Assembly: GCA_937872385.1 (NCBI GenBank) | Contig: CALMSO010000092.1 | Coordinates: 1 to 64,000, forward strand | DNA: 64,000 nucleotides | Source: an uncultured Saprospiraceae bacterium | GTDB taxonomy: Bacteria > Bacteroidota > Bacteroidia > Chitinophagales > Saprospiraceae | Reading direction: 5' to 3' | Part shown: one piece after another, positions 26,701-34,714 of the stretch | How positions within the stretch are numbered: the first letter of the stretch is position 1 | How the letters are laid out: each line of letters begins with the position of its first letter | Made by a program: the position numbers and the translations under genes | Notes under the pieces: model-generated | What the model was told of the DNA's origin: nothing | The model's database searches: none | The model's input: only the letters and a program-made list of their open reading frames with translations

Positions 26701-27484
26701 CCTGATTGCATCTTATTTATTGAAAATCAAACAGAAATGGTCGCCAGGGGTAGAAAAAATCCAGCAATTGGAGCGCAACGGCTTAGGCGTTTTCCAACTC
26801 AATGAGCTGCGCGGCCAGCACTTCGATGTGGTGATCGTATCCACTACTTACGGCATTATAGATGTTAAAGGCAAACTCAGCCAGCATCTCGAAAGGCTCA
26901 ATGCGCCAGATTTCGCTTGCGATGTACGCTTGCTTATGAGCCGCCCCTTGCAAGAGCTGTTTATTATTAATTCCATTCCAGAAGCAACTTGGGAAAGCTG
27001 GCTCGCCATGCCCGAACAACCCGGCGTGTTTCTGTTAGCCAATTATTTTGCCTACTGCCGAGCACTCGAAACCTCAAATGCCGAGCGGCAGCAGTTCATC
27101 GCACAACGGCTCAAAGATTGGGCAGAACCCGAATCCGACAGTGCCTCCGAGCAGGTATTGCCAGCAGAAATAGCCATCGCCTTGCATCCGTATCTTGGCA
27201 AAGAACGCATACAAACAGAGGTGGATGCGGCACAACTGCACCTGCCCTTGCTCATAGAAGGGCTTCACGAACATCAGCGGGGGTTGGTGCTGCAGCCCGA
27301 CGGCTTTTTTGCGCAAACACCCGCGACCGATTTTGTCTGGGAGCATCGCCAAAAAGAATTGCTGACGCAATGTGGATTTGATTATCAGCCGGTATGGTCG
27401 GTGCATTGGTGGAAAAACCCTCGGCAAGAGGCGCGCAAATTGGCCGGAGCTATTATCAAAACCGATGCGGAGTTTGAGGGATAA
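23750..27484 (+). CDS. Large SF1 (DNA2/UPF1-like) helicase with nuclease-like C-terminal domain
   Basis: A 1244-residue protein. Motif I is GAAGTGKTHL near residue 275 and motif II is DEAQYLP at about 851, so the two are separated by an unusually long insert (about 570 residues, helical, heptad-rich around 400-700). Motif III is IIAGDCSQLP, motif V LNELRGQHFDVVIVS, and the motif VI region reads LLMSRPLQELFII. The N-terminus has FGYPILYWQQQGETIAAPLF, like the front domain of long SF1 helicases. The last 90 residues resemble a very-short-patch-repair/MTES_1575-type endonuclease fold (RQKELLTQCGFDY, VHWWKNPRQE) but lack an obvious catalytic triad. Start ATG 23750; an in-frame TTG at 23738 and ATG 23765 are alternatives. 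No methylase or other defence gene is adjacent. Confidence 0.88.
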   Translation: MFGYFMMEQDNSLHTEREMYRNVWATSADCIDILVLDPRGVAFAYDWLGQLFRQEQLQMQAQPDYPVSEKVQHFYFASRNHQRLKGAPNLAFGYPILYWQQQGETIAAPLFIWQLELALAPDSISQWVFTHAKDEQVQYNYALAEMLRLNEGEAAADRMREAVRDNKITPDELVSCCQDIAELLQVANGSETLAIMPAPDAAYLETMGTHGLIHWSGVVGLFPQQLPAPAVETDVFSTAEAPHTGHPFGLLPLDPHQASALQLVFQQQTTIIEGAAGTGKTHLLTHLITNALSNGQRCLVVAENLGPLRQIQQRLANLGLSQYTFLLQNGLTDKPVLLDLLRAIANADLPPPAFEENEFRAVLDKSTRLKNKLAAHYEAVRHPVFGPYNWTQTVGHFLRSNRAEGKEMLTTQLHPTDFNFTYEEFLRLQDNIRASFPLYAKINTLRHPLSNLHPTIFTRRGKAEGLDFIHEQLDAFLLKASSLQHLYITKINQYTDLLSEYYEGHYGELSTRLVRLREQIADYSSRYGADFDQAGAGALKLRGVFSGKVKQVLDARDTVAKAYQELEQTFARNRYFDFQFSSTGEGSNIQKVIENLDRFGQALRQWRESLSGQVQEEVARLSANNLNEALQFGEDITELEYTLDLLIAELNEVQLYEQPFENKMLTIPRRRKYLEEIIEQLETTRLYLRDYDDFYDWQHNWLSLPDNAMRVIRALVKVKPNDWIAAFASWYLNNCLTTASEETLPTDDEAVTDYVRIHNQLKDLLPAQIHHRRRALREEALQALRRRNRDAFNLLFGKKTPEEIRERPLSELLAKGMDATTAVFPVLLATAHTVTNNLTDLAEHFDYVLFDEAQYLPVRDAMAIWQVGKKAIIAGDCSQLPTHDESVLLGKAKAAELPTWKLQSCHRWNPGNLLQLLNGKQMDEAAIGQFTVRFEQLDGRYSEAAGTNDEEAQRIIHLLNDIKPTDKRTFPTVGIACFTIAQRDLIASYLLKIKQKWSPGVEKIQQLERNGLGVFQLNELRGQHFDVVIVSTTYGIIDVKGKLSQHLERLNAPDFACDVRLLMSRPLQELFIINSIPEATWESWLAMPEQPGVFLLANYFAYCRALETSNAERQQFIAQRLKDWAEPESDSASEQVLPAEIAIALHPYLGKERIQTEVDAAQLHLPLLIEGLHEHQRGLVLQPDGFFAQTPATDFVWEHRQKELLTQCGFDYQPVWSVHWWKNPRQEARKLAGAIIKTDAEFEG

Positions 27485-27508
27485 AAAATCGGGCTATTTA
27501 TAAAAACA

Positions 27509-27534
27509 GCGGATTGGCACTGAGGACAATCCGC
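27509..27534. terminator. Hairpin between convergent genes
   Basis: GCGGATTG (27509-27516) pairs with CAATCCGC (27527-27534) around a 10-nt loop, 25 bp after the helicase stop. It is followed by cgtttg rather than a clean T run, so termination is only plausible. Confidence 0.45.
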
Positions 27535-27575
27535 CGTTTGTAGAGGGGGATAAGTAGTAATATGTGCATGGAACC

Positions 27576-27848
27576 CTATTGCAACTGAAAACGCTGTACG
27601 TATTGGCTATTGGTCTGGCGATTAGAGACCACTTCCAAGTTCAACTTACAATTTTCGAATTGCAAGGCATAGGTTTGTTGAATGTGATTCGGATTCAGGC
27701 GCGCTTCTTTTTCTACACGCAGCCCCAGAAAATTGCCTACTTCCTTGAAAGTCAGCATCAATTCTTTGACCAAATTCAGGGCGTTGTTGTCGGTTTGGGC
27801 GTTCATCAGGCCCACAGTCAAGGCTAATTTGATTTGTCGGATGTTCAT
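27576..27848 (-). CDS. Small cytoplasmic protein of unknown function
   Basis: A 90-residue protein, MNIRQIKLALTVGLMNAQTD..., with no export signal, no membrane span and mixed helix/sheet character (NLVKELMLTFKEVGNFLGLRVEKEARLN). The protein-like composition and the isolated position between a terminator-like hairpin and an A/T-rich gap support a gene; the family is not recognised. A forward frame at 27564-27827 overlaps it and is less protein-like. Confidence 0.65.
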   Translation of the reverse strand: MNIRQIKLALTVGLMNAQTDNNALNLVKELMLTFKEVGNFLGLRVEKEARLNPNHIQQTYALQFENCKLNLEVVSNRQTNSQYVQRFQLQ

Positions 27849-28111
27849 GGTGATTCTTTTTTCGGGTTTTACAAGATTGTTTTCTTTTAGGTTTTAATGT
27901 TTCTTATAATAACTACGAAAACTGCCGGATGTTGCAGCACTTTATTTTAATGTATTGTTAAATCGAATTAAGATTTTTAACACTTAGAACAGGGCAAAAT
28001 TCGGGCTGGCAGCGGCAAATGGCGAATAAATCCGACGAAGGCGGGTTGGAATTCGACTGAAAGAGGAGCAAAATACAGTTAACTAAACGGCATGGACGTA
28101 CCCCAGTCACT

Positions 28112-28690
28112 TCACTGCGGCTGCTGTCGTAAGTATTCCTGCACAGGTAAGTCGTTGATATACAGCATTTCTACAATAGCTTTTCCGCGCAAAGTACGCA
28201 CATCCACCGAGGCGCGCACGGTACGCAGGCTGTCGGCGGGCAAGGGCTGCAATACCAATTTTTCTACAGTTGGGGCTGTTTTTTCATTCATATAATAATA
28301 GGCCAGATTTTCAGGTAAATAAACCAGTAGGCTGTCTTCCGAGGCGTGCGTGTACACATTTACCGGCAGGTAGTCTTGCCCATGGGGCGCTTGCCGATGC
28401 ACCGTTTTCAATGCTGCATAGCCGGCGCTGTCGGTGCGCAAGGTTGCGTAAGCTTGGGAGGTATTATTATCCGGGAAAGTGAAGTCGGGCGGTCGTGCCA
28501 CCGTTTGTACCGCATAGAAAAGCCGCACGTAGCGCCCCCGAAAAGCGTCGTATGGGTCTATTGGCTCCAGCCGAAACCGATGCACAGCGCCTTTTTTCAA
28601 TACTTGTTCGGTCTGCCTAATCATATTAAACAGAAAGCCAATATAAAACAGCATAATGAACCCAAAAAGAATGGTGCGCAGGTTTTTCAT
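28112..28690 (-). CDS. GDYXXLXY-family membrane-anchored protein
   Basis: A 192-residue protein with one N-terminal membrane anchor (ILFGFIMLFYIGFLFNMI). The family motif here reads PIDPYDAFRGRYVRLFY, where the name-giving GDYxxLxY is GRYVRLFY. The rest is predicted extracytoplasmic sheet. In many genomes such proteins sit beside a DUF2157 membrane protein. Here the neighbours are an unknown small gene and threonine aldolase, so the usual partner is missing. Function unknown. Confidence 0.82.
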   Translation of the reverse strand: MKNLRTILFGFIMLFYIGFLFNMIRQTEQVLKKGAVHRFRLEPIDPYDAFRGRYVRLFYAVQTVARPPDFTFPDNNTSQAYATLRTDSAGYAALKTVHRQAPHGQDYLPVNVYTHASEDSLLVYLPENLAYYYMNEKTAPTVEKLVLQPLPADSLRTVRASVDVRTLRGKAIVEMLYINDLPVQEYLRQQPQ

Positions 28691-28736
28691 GTGGTTTAAG
28701 GTTTATGGTTTCAAAATCTATCCGCACATTTTTTGC

Positions 28737-29753
28737 TTACAATTTACACAAAATTTCCAAGGTTTGCTGTAGCATGGTGTCTGTAAAATCGAGGTGCGTT
28801 ACAAATCGAATAGTCTGTGGTCCGAAAGCAGCAGCTTTGATGCCTTGCTCGGCTAATTTTTCTAAGAAAGTAGCGGCTGTGTAAGGCGATTGCACGTCGA
28901 AAATCACGATGTTGGTTTGCACCGGACGCACAGTAGCTACGTAAGGGAGCGCTTGCAGCACCTGCCCGATTTGGCGGGCGCGCTCGTTGTCCGTTTTGAG
29001 TCGCATCACATGATGGTCAAGTGCATAAATACCTGCTGCTGCTAAGTAGCCCGCCTGCCGCATACCACCGCCAAGTGCCTTGCGCACACGCCGCGCCTGC
29101 CTTATGAAAGCCGCATCGCCGATGAGCAAAGAGCCAACTGGAGCGCCCAACCCTTTGGAAAGGCAGATGGAAATACTGTCAAACAGAGCACCTACCTGCT
29201 GCGGGTTTTCGCCGGTTTCTACCAAAGCATTGAACAGCCGGGCGCCGTCGAGGTGCAGCTTGAGCCCCCGCTCGGTGCAGAGCTGCCGGATTGGGCGGAT
29301 TTCTTCGAGGGTATAATAACTGCCGCCGCCTTTATTGGCTGTATTTTCTAGCACTACTAAAGAAGTGCGGGGTAGCCAGTCGTAGTCGGGCTTGATGGCA
29401 GCAGCAATTTGCTCGGACGTGATTTTACCGTTTTGCCCCTTAATCAGGTTGATACCAATCCCCGAATTAAAAGCATAGCCACCCACTTCATATTGATAAA
29501 TGTGTGAATATTCATCGCAGATGACTTCGTCTAAAGGTTGGGTGTGCACTTTGAGCGCAATTTGATTGGTCATAGTGCCGCTGGGACAATAAACGGCTGC
29601 TGCCTTGCCAAACAGCACGGCTGCTTTAGCTTCGAGGGCATTGACGGAGGGGTCTTCGCCAAAAACATCATCGCCCACCTCGGCGTGCAGCATGGCTTGC
29701 AGCATGGCCGGCGTCGGTCGAGTGACGGTATCGCTAATCAAATTGATAGACAT
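28737..29753 (-). CDS. ltaE: Low-specificity L-threonine aldolase
   Basis: A 338-residue PLP enzyme of the beta-eliminating lyase fold that splits L-threonine (and allo-threonine) into glycine and acetaldehyde. Marks are ISDTVTRPTPAM at the start, the GDDVFGEDP loop, HLDGARLFNA (Asp to PLP nitrogen) and the PLP lysine in CLSKGLGAPVGS (Lys200). ATG 29753 (MSINLISD) is preferred to an in-frame ATG three codons upstream. Divergent from the outer-membrane barrel gene, 215 bp apart. Confidence 0.96.
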   Translation of the reverse strand: MSINLISDTVTRPTPAMLQAMLHAEVGDDVFGEDPSVNALEAKAAVLFGKAAAVYCPSGTMTNQIALKVHTQPLDEVICDEYSHIYQYEVGGYAFNSGIGINLIKGQNGKITSEQIAAAIKPDYDWLPRTSLVVLENTANKGGGSYYTLEEIRPIRQLCTERGLKLHLDGARLFNALVETGENPQQVGALFDSISICLSKGLGAPVGSLLIGDAAFIRQARRVRKALGGGMRQAGYLAAAGIYALDHHVMRLKTDNERARQIGQVLQALPYVATVRPVQTNIVIFDVQSPYTAATFLEKLAEQGIKAAAFGPQTIRFVTHLDFTDTMLQQTLEILCKL

Positions 29754-29968
29754 AAGCAACAATCAGGTAATTAGGATGATCCGGTATTCTATTTTCAGCG
29801 GTAAAAATAAGACGAACTTCCGCAATTTTCCTACAAAATCAAGTGCCCAATCCATTTACTATCTGGTGCATTAACCTTTTTTAACCTTATTTCAATAGCA
29901 ATTAACCTGTTTGTCGGATACGGCAGCTTAATTTTAGCCTCGATTTTAAAATGCAATTTAATCCGACT

Positions 29969-32770
29969 ATGAAAAAAATCACCCGACTCAGTTTTTTATT
30001 ACTCCTCTTGTGTGGCAGTACACTGGTACAAGCCCAACGCTACAACCTCACGGGCACGCTGCTGGCCGACGATACCTCCGAGCCGTTGGAAGCTGCCACC
30101 ATTATGATTCTGAACCCAAAGGATTCGTCGCTCATCAACTTCGGGCGCTCCGAAGCCAATGGCATTTTCAACATCCGGGGGCTAAATGCCAAAGATGGCT
30201 ATCTGCTGCGCATTACTTTTTTGAGCTATCAAATGTACGACCAGCAAATACCGGCAAATGTAGCCGAAAACCCCTATTCTGTGGGCACTATCCGGATGCT
30301 GCCGGAGAGTTTGTTACTGAATGAAGCCATTGTAAAAGCCGAGCACATCCCGGTACAAATCAAGAAAGATACCATCGAATTTAATGCTTTAGCATTCAAA
30401 ACACAGGAAAACGCCGATGTGGAAACCCTGCTCAAGCAGCTCCCTGGCGTAGAAGTGGACAGCGACGGCACCATCCGGGCGCAGGGCGAGCAGGTGCGCC
30501 GGGTATTGGTGGACGGGAAGGAGTTTTTTGGTACCGACCCGACCATTGCTACGAAAAATCTACCGGCAAAGGCGATTGATAAAATACAAGTATTCGACCG
30601 AAAATCAGACCAGGCGATTTTTTCTGGCATTGATGATGGCGTGCGCGAAAAAACCCTCAATTTGACGACCAAAAAGGATTTTAAAAAAGGCTTGTTTGGT
30701 ACCGTTAATGCTGGCTACGGCGACGACGAGCGCTTCGATGGCCGCATCAATGTCAATCGTTTTCGGGAGGACCAACAACTGTCGCTCATTGGCATGGGCA
30801 ATAACGTTAACAAGCAAGGTTTCTCCGTGCGGGATTACATGAGCTTCACCGGCGCAGCGCGCAATATGGCTCGGGGCGGAGCCGTACAGCTTAGTTTCAA
30901 CTCCAACAATCCGAGCGGAGTTCCACTTGATTTTGGCAATAACAATACCGGCTTCACGCGCACTTGGGCGGGCGGCTTGAATTTCAATAACGAATGGAAC
31001 CAAAAGACCAAAGCCAACGGCAGCTACTTTTTCAATTCTTCGAATAAAGAAGTGGAGCGCAACCTGAGCCGGGAAGATTTTCTGGCCAATGGCAGCTTTA
31101 CTACCTTCGACAACTCGTTCGGTATCAATCTCAACGAAAGCCATCGCGCCAATTTTACGCTCGAGCATGACATTGACTCCAGCAGCAATATCAAATTTAT
31201 TACCAACGGCGGCTACAGCACCACCAATCAGAACAGCGAGTCCTTCAGCGAATCATTGACGGACGAAAACCTGCCACGCAATAGCATTGACCGCTTCAAT
31301 CTTTCTACCGGGCAGGGCATCAACTGGAGCAACGAGCTCCTGTACCGCCTGCGTTTCAACAAGCGCGGCCGCACGTTCAGCACCAATCTGACCTTTGGTT
31401 TGAATGAAAATGAGCGCAACAGCCAGTTAGAATCTGCCAACCGCTTTTTCCGCGACGGCACCCCGCTGCGCACCGATTCGATTATGCAAATCAGCACCCA
31501 ATTCAGTAATCGAGTGAGCTTTGGTGGCACGGCCTCCTACACCGAGCCATTGGGCAAGCGGCGCTACCTCGAAATGAATTATACCTTCAATCAAACCAAT
31601 ACCGATCAGGATTTTGAAGTGTTTGACATCAACAACGGCGAGCGCCAGCTCAATGACCAGCTAACCGCTAAGTTTGACAATGCCACCCAGTACCACCGAG
31701 GCGGGCTGAACTTTCGGAAAAACAATGCTTCCTATAATTTCACAGCCGGTGTGCAATTGCAACAAACTATCTTAGACGGCAAACTGCTGCTGCAAGATGT
31801 ACAAATCAACCGCTCGTTTACCAATCTACTGCCCAGCGTGCGGTTCAATTATGACTTCACCTCGGCCAAAAGCCTGCGCCTTGAGTACGCTACGAATGTG
31901 AACGAGCCGAGCATCGAGCAGCTCTCGCCATTGGTGGACAATAGCAACCCGTTCAATATTTCATTGGGCAATCCGAACCTACGGCCCGAGTATGCGCACC
32001 GTTTTGTAATGGGTTTCAATACTTTTAATCCGGGGACGTTTATCAATTTTTTTAGCAATATCAGCTTTACCTACACCCAAAATCGCATCTCAAATGCCCA
32101 GCAGATTGACGAAAATTTTGTGCGCATCACCCAGCCTATCAACGTGGACGACGACTACCGCTTGAGCAGCTTTCTCAATTTCGGCTTCCCCATCAAGCGA
32201 CCCAGCCTGCGGGCCAGCCTGAGCAGCGATTTGACTTGGATCAGAAGCGTCAACTTAATCAATGCGCTTGAAAACCAAACCGAACGCCTCATCGCTCGCA
32301 GCGGAGCGCGGCTCAATTATCGCCACAAAGAGCTAATCAATGCCAGTTTGAATGCCAATATCAGTTATAACCAAGCACAGTATTCATTGCAAAAAGCGCT
32401 GAATCAGGATTTTATCAATCAAAACTACGAAGCGGATTTTAATCTCAACCTGACCAATGGCTTCAGCATCGGCTCTTCGTTCAATTATGCTATTTACAAC
32501 AGTATCAATGGCGACGGGCTGAATCAGGAAGTGCCCATTTGGAATGCTTCCTTGTCCAAATTTCTGCTCAACCGGCGCGGCGAGCTGCGCTTGTCGGTTA
32601 ATGATTTGCTCAATCGCAACGTTGGCATCAACCGTATCGCCGACATTAACTTCGTGCAGGAGGAGGTCATCCGGTCGCTGGGGCGCTATTTTATGCTGGG
32701 CTTTACGTATTCATTGCAGCAACTCGGTGCGGCTGGCGGCGGCGGCCCAATGATTCGTATGCTTCGTTAA
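29969..32770 (+). CDS. TonB-dependent-receptor-like outer-membrane beta-barrel protein
   Basis: A 933-residue outer-membrane protein. The signal peptide is MKKITRLSFLLLLLCGSTL..., cut near QAQ. A carboxypeptidase-regulatory-like domain follows (GTLLADDTSEPLEAATIMIL...), then a plug-like region (ETLLKQLPGVEVDSDG, VLVDGKEFFGTD, LPAKAIDKIQVFD). The remaining 650 residues are an Asn/Phe-rich beta barrel (outer-membrane beta-barrel family 3) with the closing strand YFMLGFTYSLQQLG. No TonB box or SusD partner is evident, so the substrate is open. ATG 29951 would add six residues ahead of the signal. A terminator follows at 32814. Confidence 0.93.
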   Translation: MKKITRLSFLLLLLCGSTLVQAQRYNLTGTLLADDTSEPLEAATIMILNPKDSSLINFGRSEANGIFNIRGLNAKDGYLLRITFLSYQMYDQQIPANVAENPYSVGTIRMLPESLLLNEAIVKAEHIPVQIKKDTIEFNALAFKTQENADVETLLKQLPGVEVDSDGTIRAQGEQVRRVLVDGKEFFGTDPTIATKNLPAKAIDKIQVFDRKSDQAIFSGIDDGVREKTLNLTTKKDFKKGLFGTVNAGYGDDERFDGRINVNRFREDQQLSLIGMGNNVNKQGFSVRDYMSFTGAARNMARGGAVQLSFNSNNPSGVPLDFGNNNTGFTRTWAGGLNFNNEWNQKTKANGSYFFNSSNKEVERNLSREDFLANGSFTTFDNSFGINLNESHRANFTLEHDIDSSSNIKFITNGGYSTTNQNSESFSESLTDENLPRNSIDRFNLSTGQGINWSNELLYRLRFNKRGRTFSTNLTFGLNENERNSQLESANRFFRDGTPLRTDSIMQISTQFSNRVSFGGTASYTEPLGKRRYLEMNYTFNQTNTDQDFEVFDINNGERQLNDQLTAKFDNATQYHRGGLNFRKNNASYNFTAGVQLQQTILDGKLLLQDVQINRSFTNLLPSVRFNYDFTSAKSLRLEYATNVNEPSIEQLSPLVDNSNPFNISLGNPNLRPEYAHRFVMGFNTFNPGTFINFFSNISFTYTQNRISNAQQIDENFVRITQPINVDDDYRLSSFLNFGFPIKRPSLRASLSSDLTWIRSVNLINALENQTERLIARSGARLNYRHKELINASLNANISYNQAQYSLQKALNQDFINQNYEADFNLNLTNGFSIGSSFNYAIYNSINGDGLNQEVPIWNASLSKFLLNRRGELRLSVNDLLNRNVGINRIADINFVQEEVIRSLGRYFMLGFTYSLQQLGAAGGGGPMIRMLR

Positions 32771-32813
32771 GCGGTCTTTAAAAACAAAAAGTGACCGGGT
32801 AGCTTTTAAAAGC

Positions 32814-32847
32814 ACGGTACGGGGCCAACTTCGTACCGTCTTTTTTT
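32814..32847 (+). terminator. Intrinsic terminator after the barrel gene
   Basis: ACGGTACG (32814-32821) pairs perfectly with CGTACCGT (32832-32839) around a 10-nt loop, followed by c and seven T. Confidence 0.88.
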
Positions 32848-32937
32848 GTATTTTTGATAATTGCACCCTCTAAAAAAATGATATAAGTGCTTTTCAAGTG
32901 CCTGATTATCTTGCACTTAGTGGCTAAAAAATGAATT

Positions 32938-33558
32938 ATGACCCATACTCATTGGCGCGAAGCCATATTGGCGCAGCCAGATGCCGTTCTGATTTTGCAG
33001 GATTTGCAGCAGGCGCTCGAAGCCGAAAAACAGCAGCGGGCAGCCTATTATGCATTGGTGCATGAGGATGTAAAGGCGGAGTTTATCAACGGGGAAATTG
33101 TTTATCAATCGCCCGTAAAGCGTCGGCACTGGCGCGTCTCGATGCAATTATCGGCACTACTGCACACGTACGCACAAATGCACGACCTCGGAGAAGTAGG
33201 CGTAGAAAAAGTAATGGTCAGTCTGACACGTAATGACTACGAGCCTAATATTTGCTTTTTTGGCAAAGCGAAAGCCGCTGCTTTTGAGCCAGATCAAATG
33301 CGATTTCCGGCTCCAGATTTTGTAGTGGAAATTATTTCTGTCTCAACTGAAAAGCGAGACCGCGAAATCAAAATGCAGGACTACGCCGCGCATGGGGTGC
33401 ACGAGTACTGGATTATTGATCCGGAGCAACAAACCGTAGAACAATACTTTAATCAGGAAGGTGTTTTTGTCTTGCGGCAGAAATTAGCGGTAAGCGGGCG
33501 CCTGTTCAGTAGCGCAGTAACTGGCTTTTCGGTGGAAATAACCACGCTTTTCGCATAG
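32938..33558 (+). CDS. Uma2 family PD-(D/E)XK nuclease-fold protein (DUF820)
   Basis: A 206-residue protein with the restriction-endonuclease-like fold of the Uma2 family. The core motifs are AEFINGEIVYQSP, the site that normally reads EPD (here EPN, Asn104), APDFVVEIISVST, KMQDYAAHGVHEYWIID (Lys of the E-x-K type) and a C-terminal sheet. The N-terminal 35 residues are helical. Family members are numerous in cyanobacteria and Saprospirales, and their role is unproven. The Asp to Asn change at a metal-ligand position could inactivate it. Between two hairpins, with no operon partner. Confidence 0.88.
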   Translation: MTHTHWREAILAQPDAVLILQDLQQALEAEKQQRAAYYALVHEDVKAEFINGEIVYQSPVKRRHWRVSMQLSALLHTYAQMHDLGEVGVEKVMVSLTRNDYEPNICFFGKAKAAAFEPDQMRFPAPDFVVEIISVSTEKRDREIKMQDYAAHGVHEYWIIDPEQQTVEQYFNQEGVFVLRQKLAVSGRLFSSAVTGFSVEITTLFA

Positions 33559-33603
33559 TTTGAAAGCCACCGGAAACCTCCGAGGCGTCCGATAGCTTTC
33601 AAA
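33559..33603. terminator. Bidirectional terminator-like hairpin
   Basis: TTTGAAAGC (33559-33567) pairs perfectly with GCTTTCAAA (33595-33603), with partly complementary C/G-rich sequence inside. It sits exactly between two convergent stops (33558 and 33620). Confidence 0.6.
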
Positions 33604-33619
33604 ACTGGTACATTCTACT

Positions 33620-34348
33620 CTAATTGCCAAACATCATTCGGCCCTGGCCGCCCATTTGCTTCATCTGCTCGCGCATCAGTTCTCGAAATTCTTCCTCGGT
33701 CACTTTTTTGCCACCGGAAGGCGCTTTCAGGTCATTTTTGCCCGGTTTTTTATTACTAATATTAATAGCCGTATAAACCATTTCCCCCTCGTTGATGTCC
33801 ACTTTCAGAATCATACCAGGCAGCGAGCCGAAGCTGTCGGGGCCCGCCGGCACCGGTATATCGGGCGTAAACCAAGCCACAATATTGCGCGCAAAAGTGC
33901 CCACGCTATCCGCATGAGTCGCTTTCATACAGTTGTAGCCGGCTATTTCTTCCATTTCGCCGGTCACTTTCCAGGGCGTTTGTTTGATTTCCCCCTCGAT
34001 GAGGTATTTTTTGCCCATAAATTCGCGCTGTTCGAGCTTTTGCCCATTGTCAAAATGGCGATAAATTTCGCTGATTGGCCGCTTGATGCGAAACGTCATA
34101 CCGCCACTGCCGCCGCTGATTTCCAAATCGTCTTCCTCGTCGTTGGCGTTTTTGTAAAAAGATTCGTTGGCATTGAAAAACAGCCGGGTTTGCGAAGTTT
34201 GATACTCTGGTATCATGTTTTTCATGTCTTGATTGGGTAAGCGCCGGTGCATATTCACCTTCATTTCGTAGGTGATAGCCCCTTCTTGCAACTGCTCCAG
34301 CCCAAGATAACAAACCGAGAGCATAAATAATACGAATAGTTCTTTCAT
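33620..34348 (-). CDS. GLPGLI family protein
   Basis: A 242-residue exported protein with an N-terminal hydrophobic segment (LFVLFMLSVCYLG). The family name motif appears as FGSLPGMILKVD near residues 173-184. Earlier conserved pieces are EGAITYEMKVN, the TSQTRLFFNANESFYK strand and GYNCMKATHA. The C-terminus is Met/Gln/Gly-rich (EQMKQMGGQGRMMFGN). In Bacteroidota, GLPGLI proteins are predicted beta-rich periplasmic proteins of unknown role, sometimes next to TonB receptors; the barrel gene here is 1.5 kb away. A promoter box lies 20 nt upstream. Confidence 0.93.
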   Translation of the reverse strand: MKELFVLFMLSVCYLGLEQLQEGAITYEMKVNMHRRLPNQDMKNMIPEYQTSQTRLFFNANESFYKNANDEEDDLEISGGSGGMTFRIKRPISEIYRHFDNGQKLEQREFMGKKYLIEGEIKQTPWKVTGEMEEIAGYNCMKATHADSVGTFARNIVAWFTPDIPVPAGPDSFGSLPGMILKVDINEGEMVYTAINISNKKPGKNDLKAPSGGKKVTEEEFRELMREQMKQMGGQGRMMFGN

Positions 34349-34368
34349 GGTTGGATGATTTTTTTTGG

Positions 34369-34376
34369 CAAAGGTA
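34369..34376 (-). promoter_or_regulatory. -7 promoter box of the GLPGLI gene
   Basis: On the minus strand TACCTTTG matches TAnnTTTG and lies 20 nt before the ATG at 34348, giving a leader of roughly 16 nt. Confidence 0.55.
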
Positions 34377-34613
34377 GGGTCTCCGGCCGGAAAACGCCGT
34401 TAATCATCCTTGCATTAAGGTTAATTAAGGTTAAAAGCCGAACTAATTGATGCACAAGGACGTAAATTTGTAAGGGTTTTAAATAATGGCACGCTGTTGT
34501 TTGTTAATAAAGTTCAAAAATTAAACCGCAAAAGTTAAGTATTTGGACAGAATTATTTTAAGTATATTTTTATTGCAAATAACTCATTGTCAATTATTTA
34601 GAAAATACCTAAA

Positions 34614-34642
34614 TTAACAAATAACAATGTCCCATTACTTAA
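34614..34642 (-). repeat. Dispersed core motif, copy 2
   Basis: The minus strand reads TTAAGTAATGGGACATTG followed by TTATTTGTTAA, a full-length copy of the window's dispersed core. It is followed, ten bases on, by the heptamer array at 34652. Confidence 0.8.
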
Positions 34643-34651
34643 TTTGAACCT

Positions 34652-34700
34652 GCAACCTGCGAATAGCGAACCGCAAACCGCGAACCGCGAACCGCAAAAC
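34652..34700. repeat. Heptamer array gcgaacN-like, 7 units
   Basis: Seven consecutive 7-bp units: gcaacct, gcgaata, gcgaacc, gcaaacc, gcgaacc, gcgaacc and gcaaaac. It ends 14 bp before the TTG start of the histidine kinase. Confidence 0.9.
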
Positions 34701-34714
34701 ATAGCTTAAAAAAA

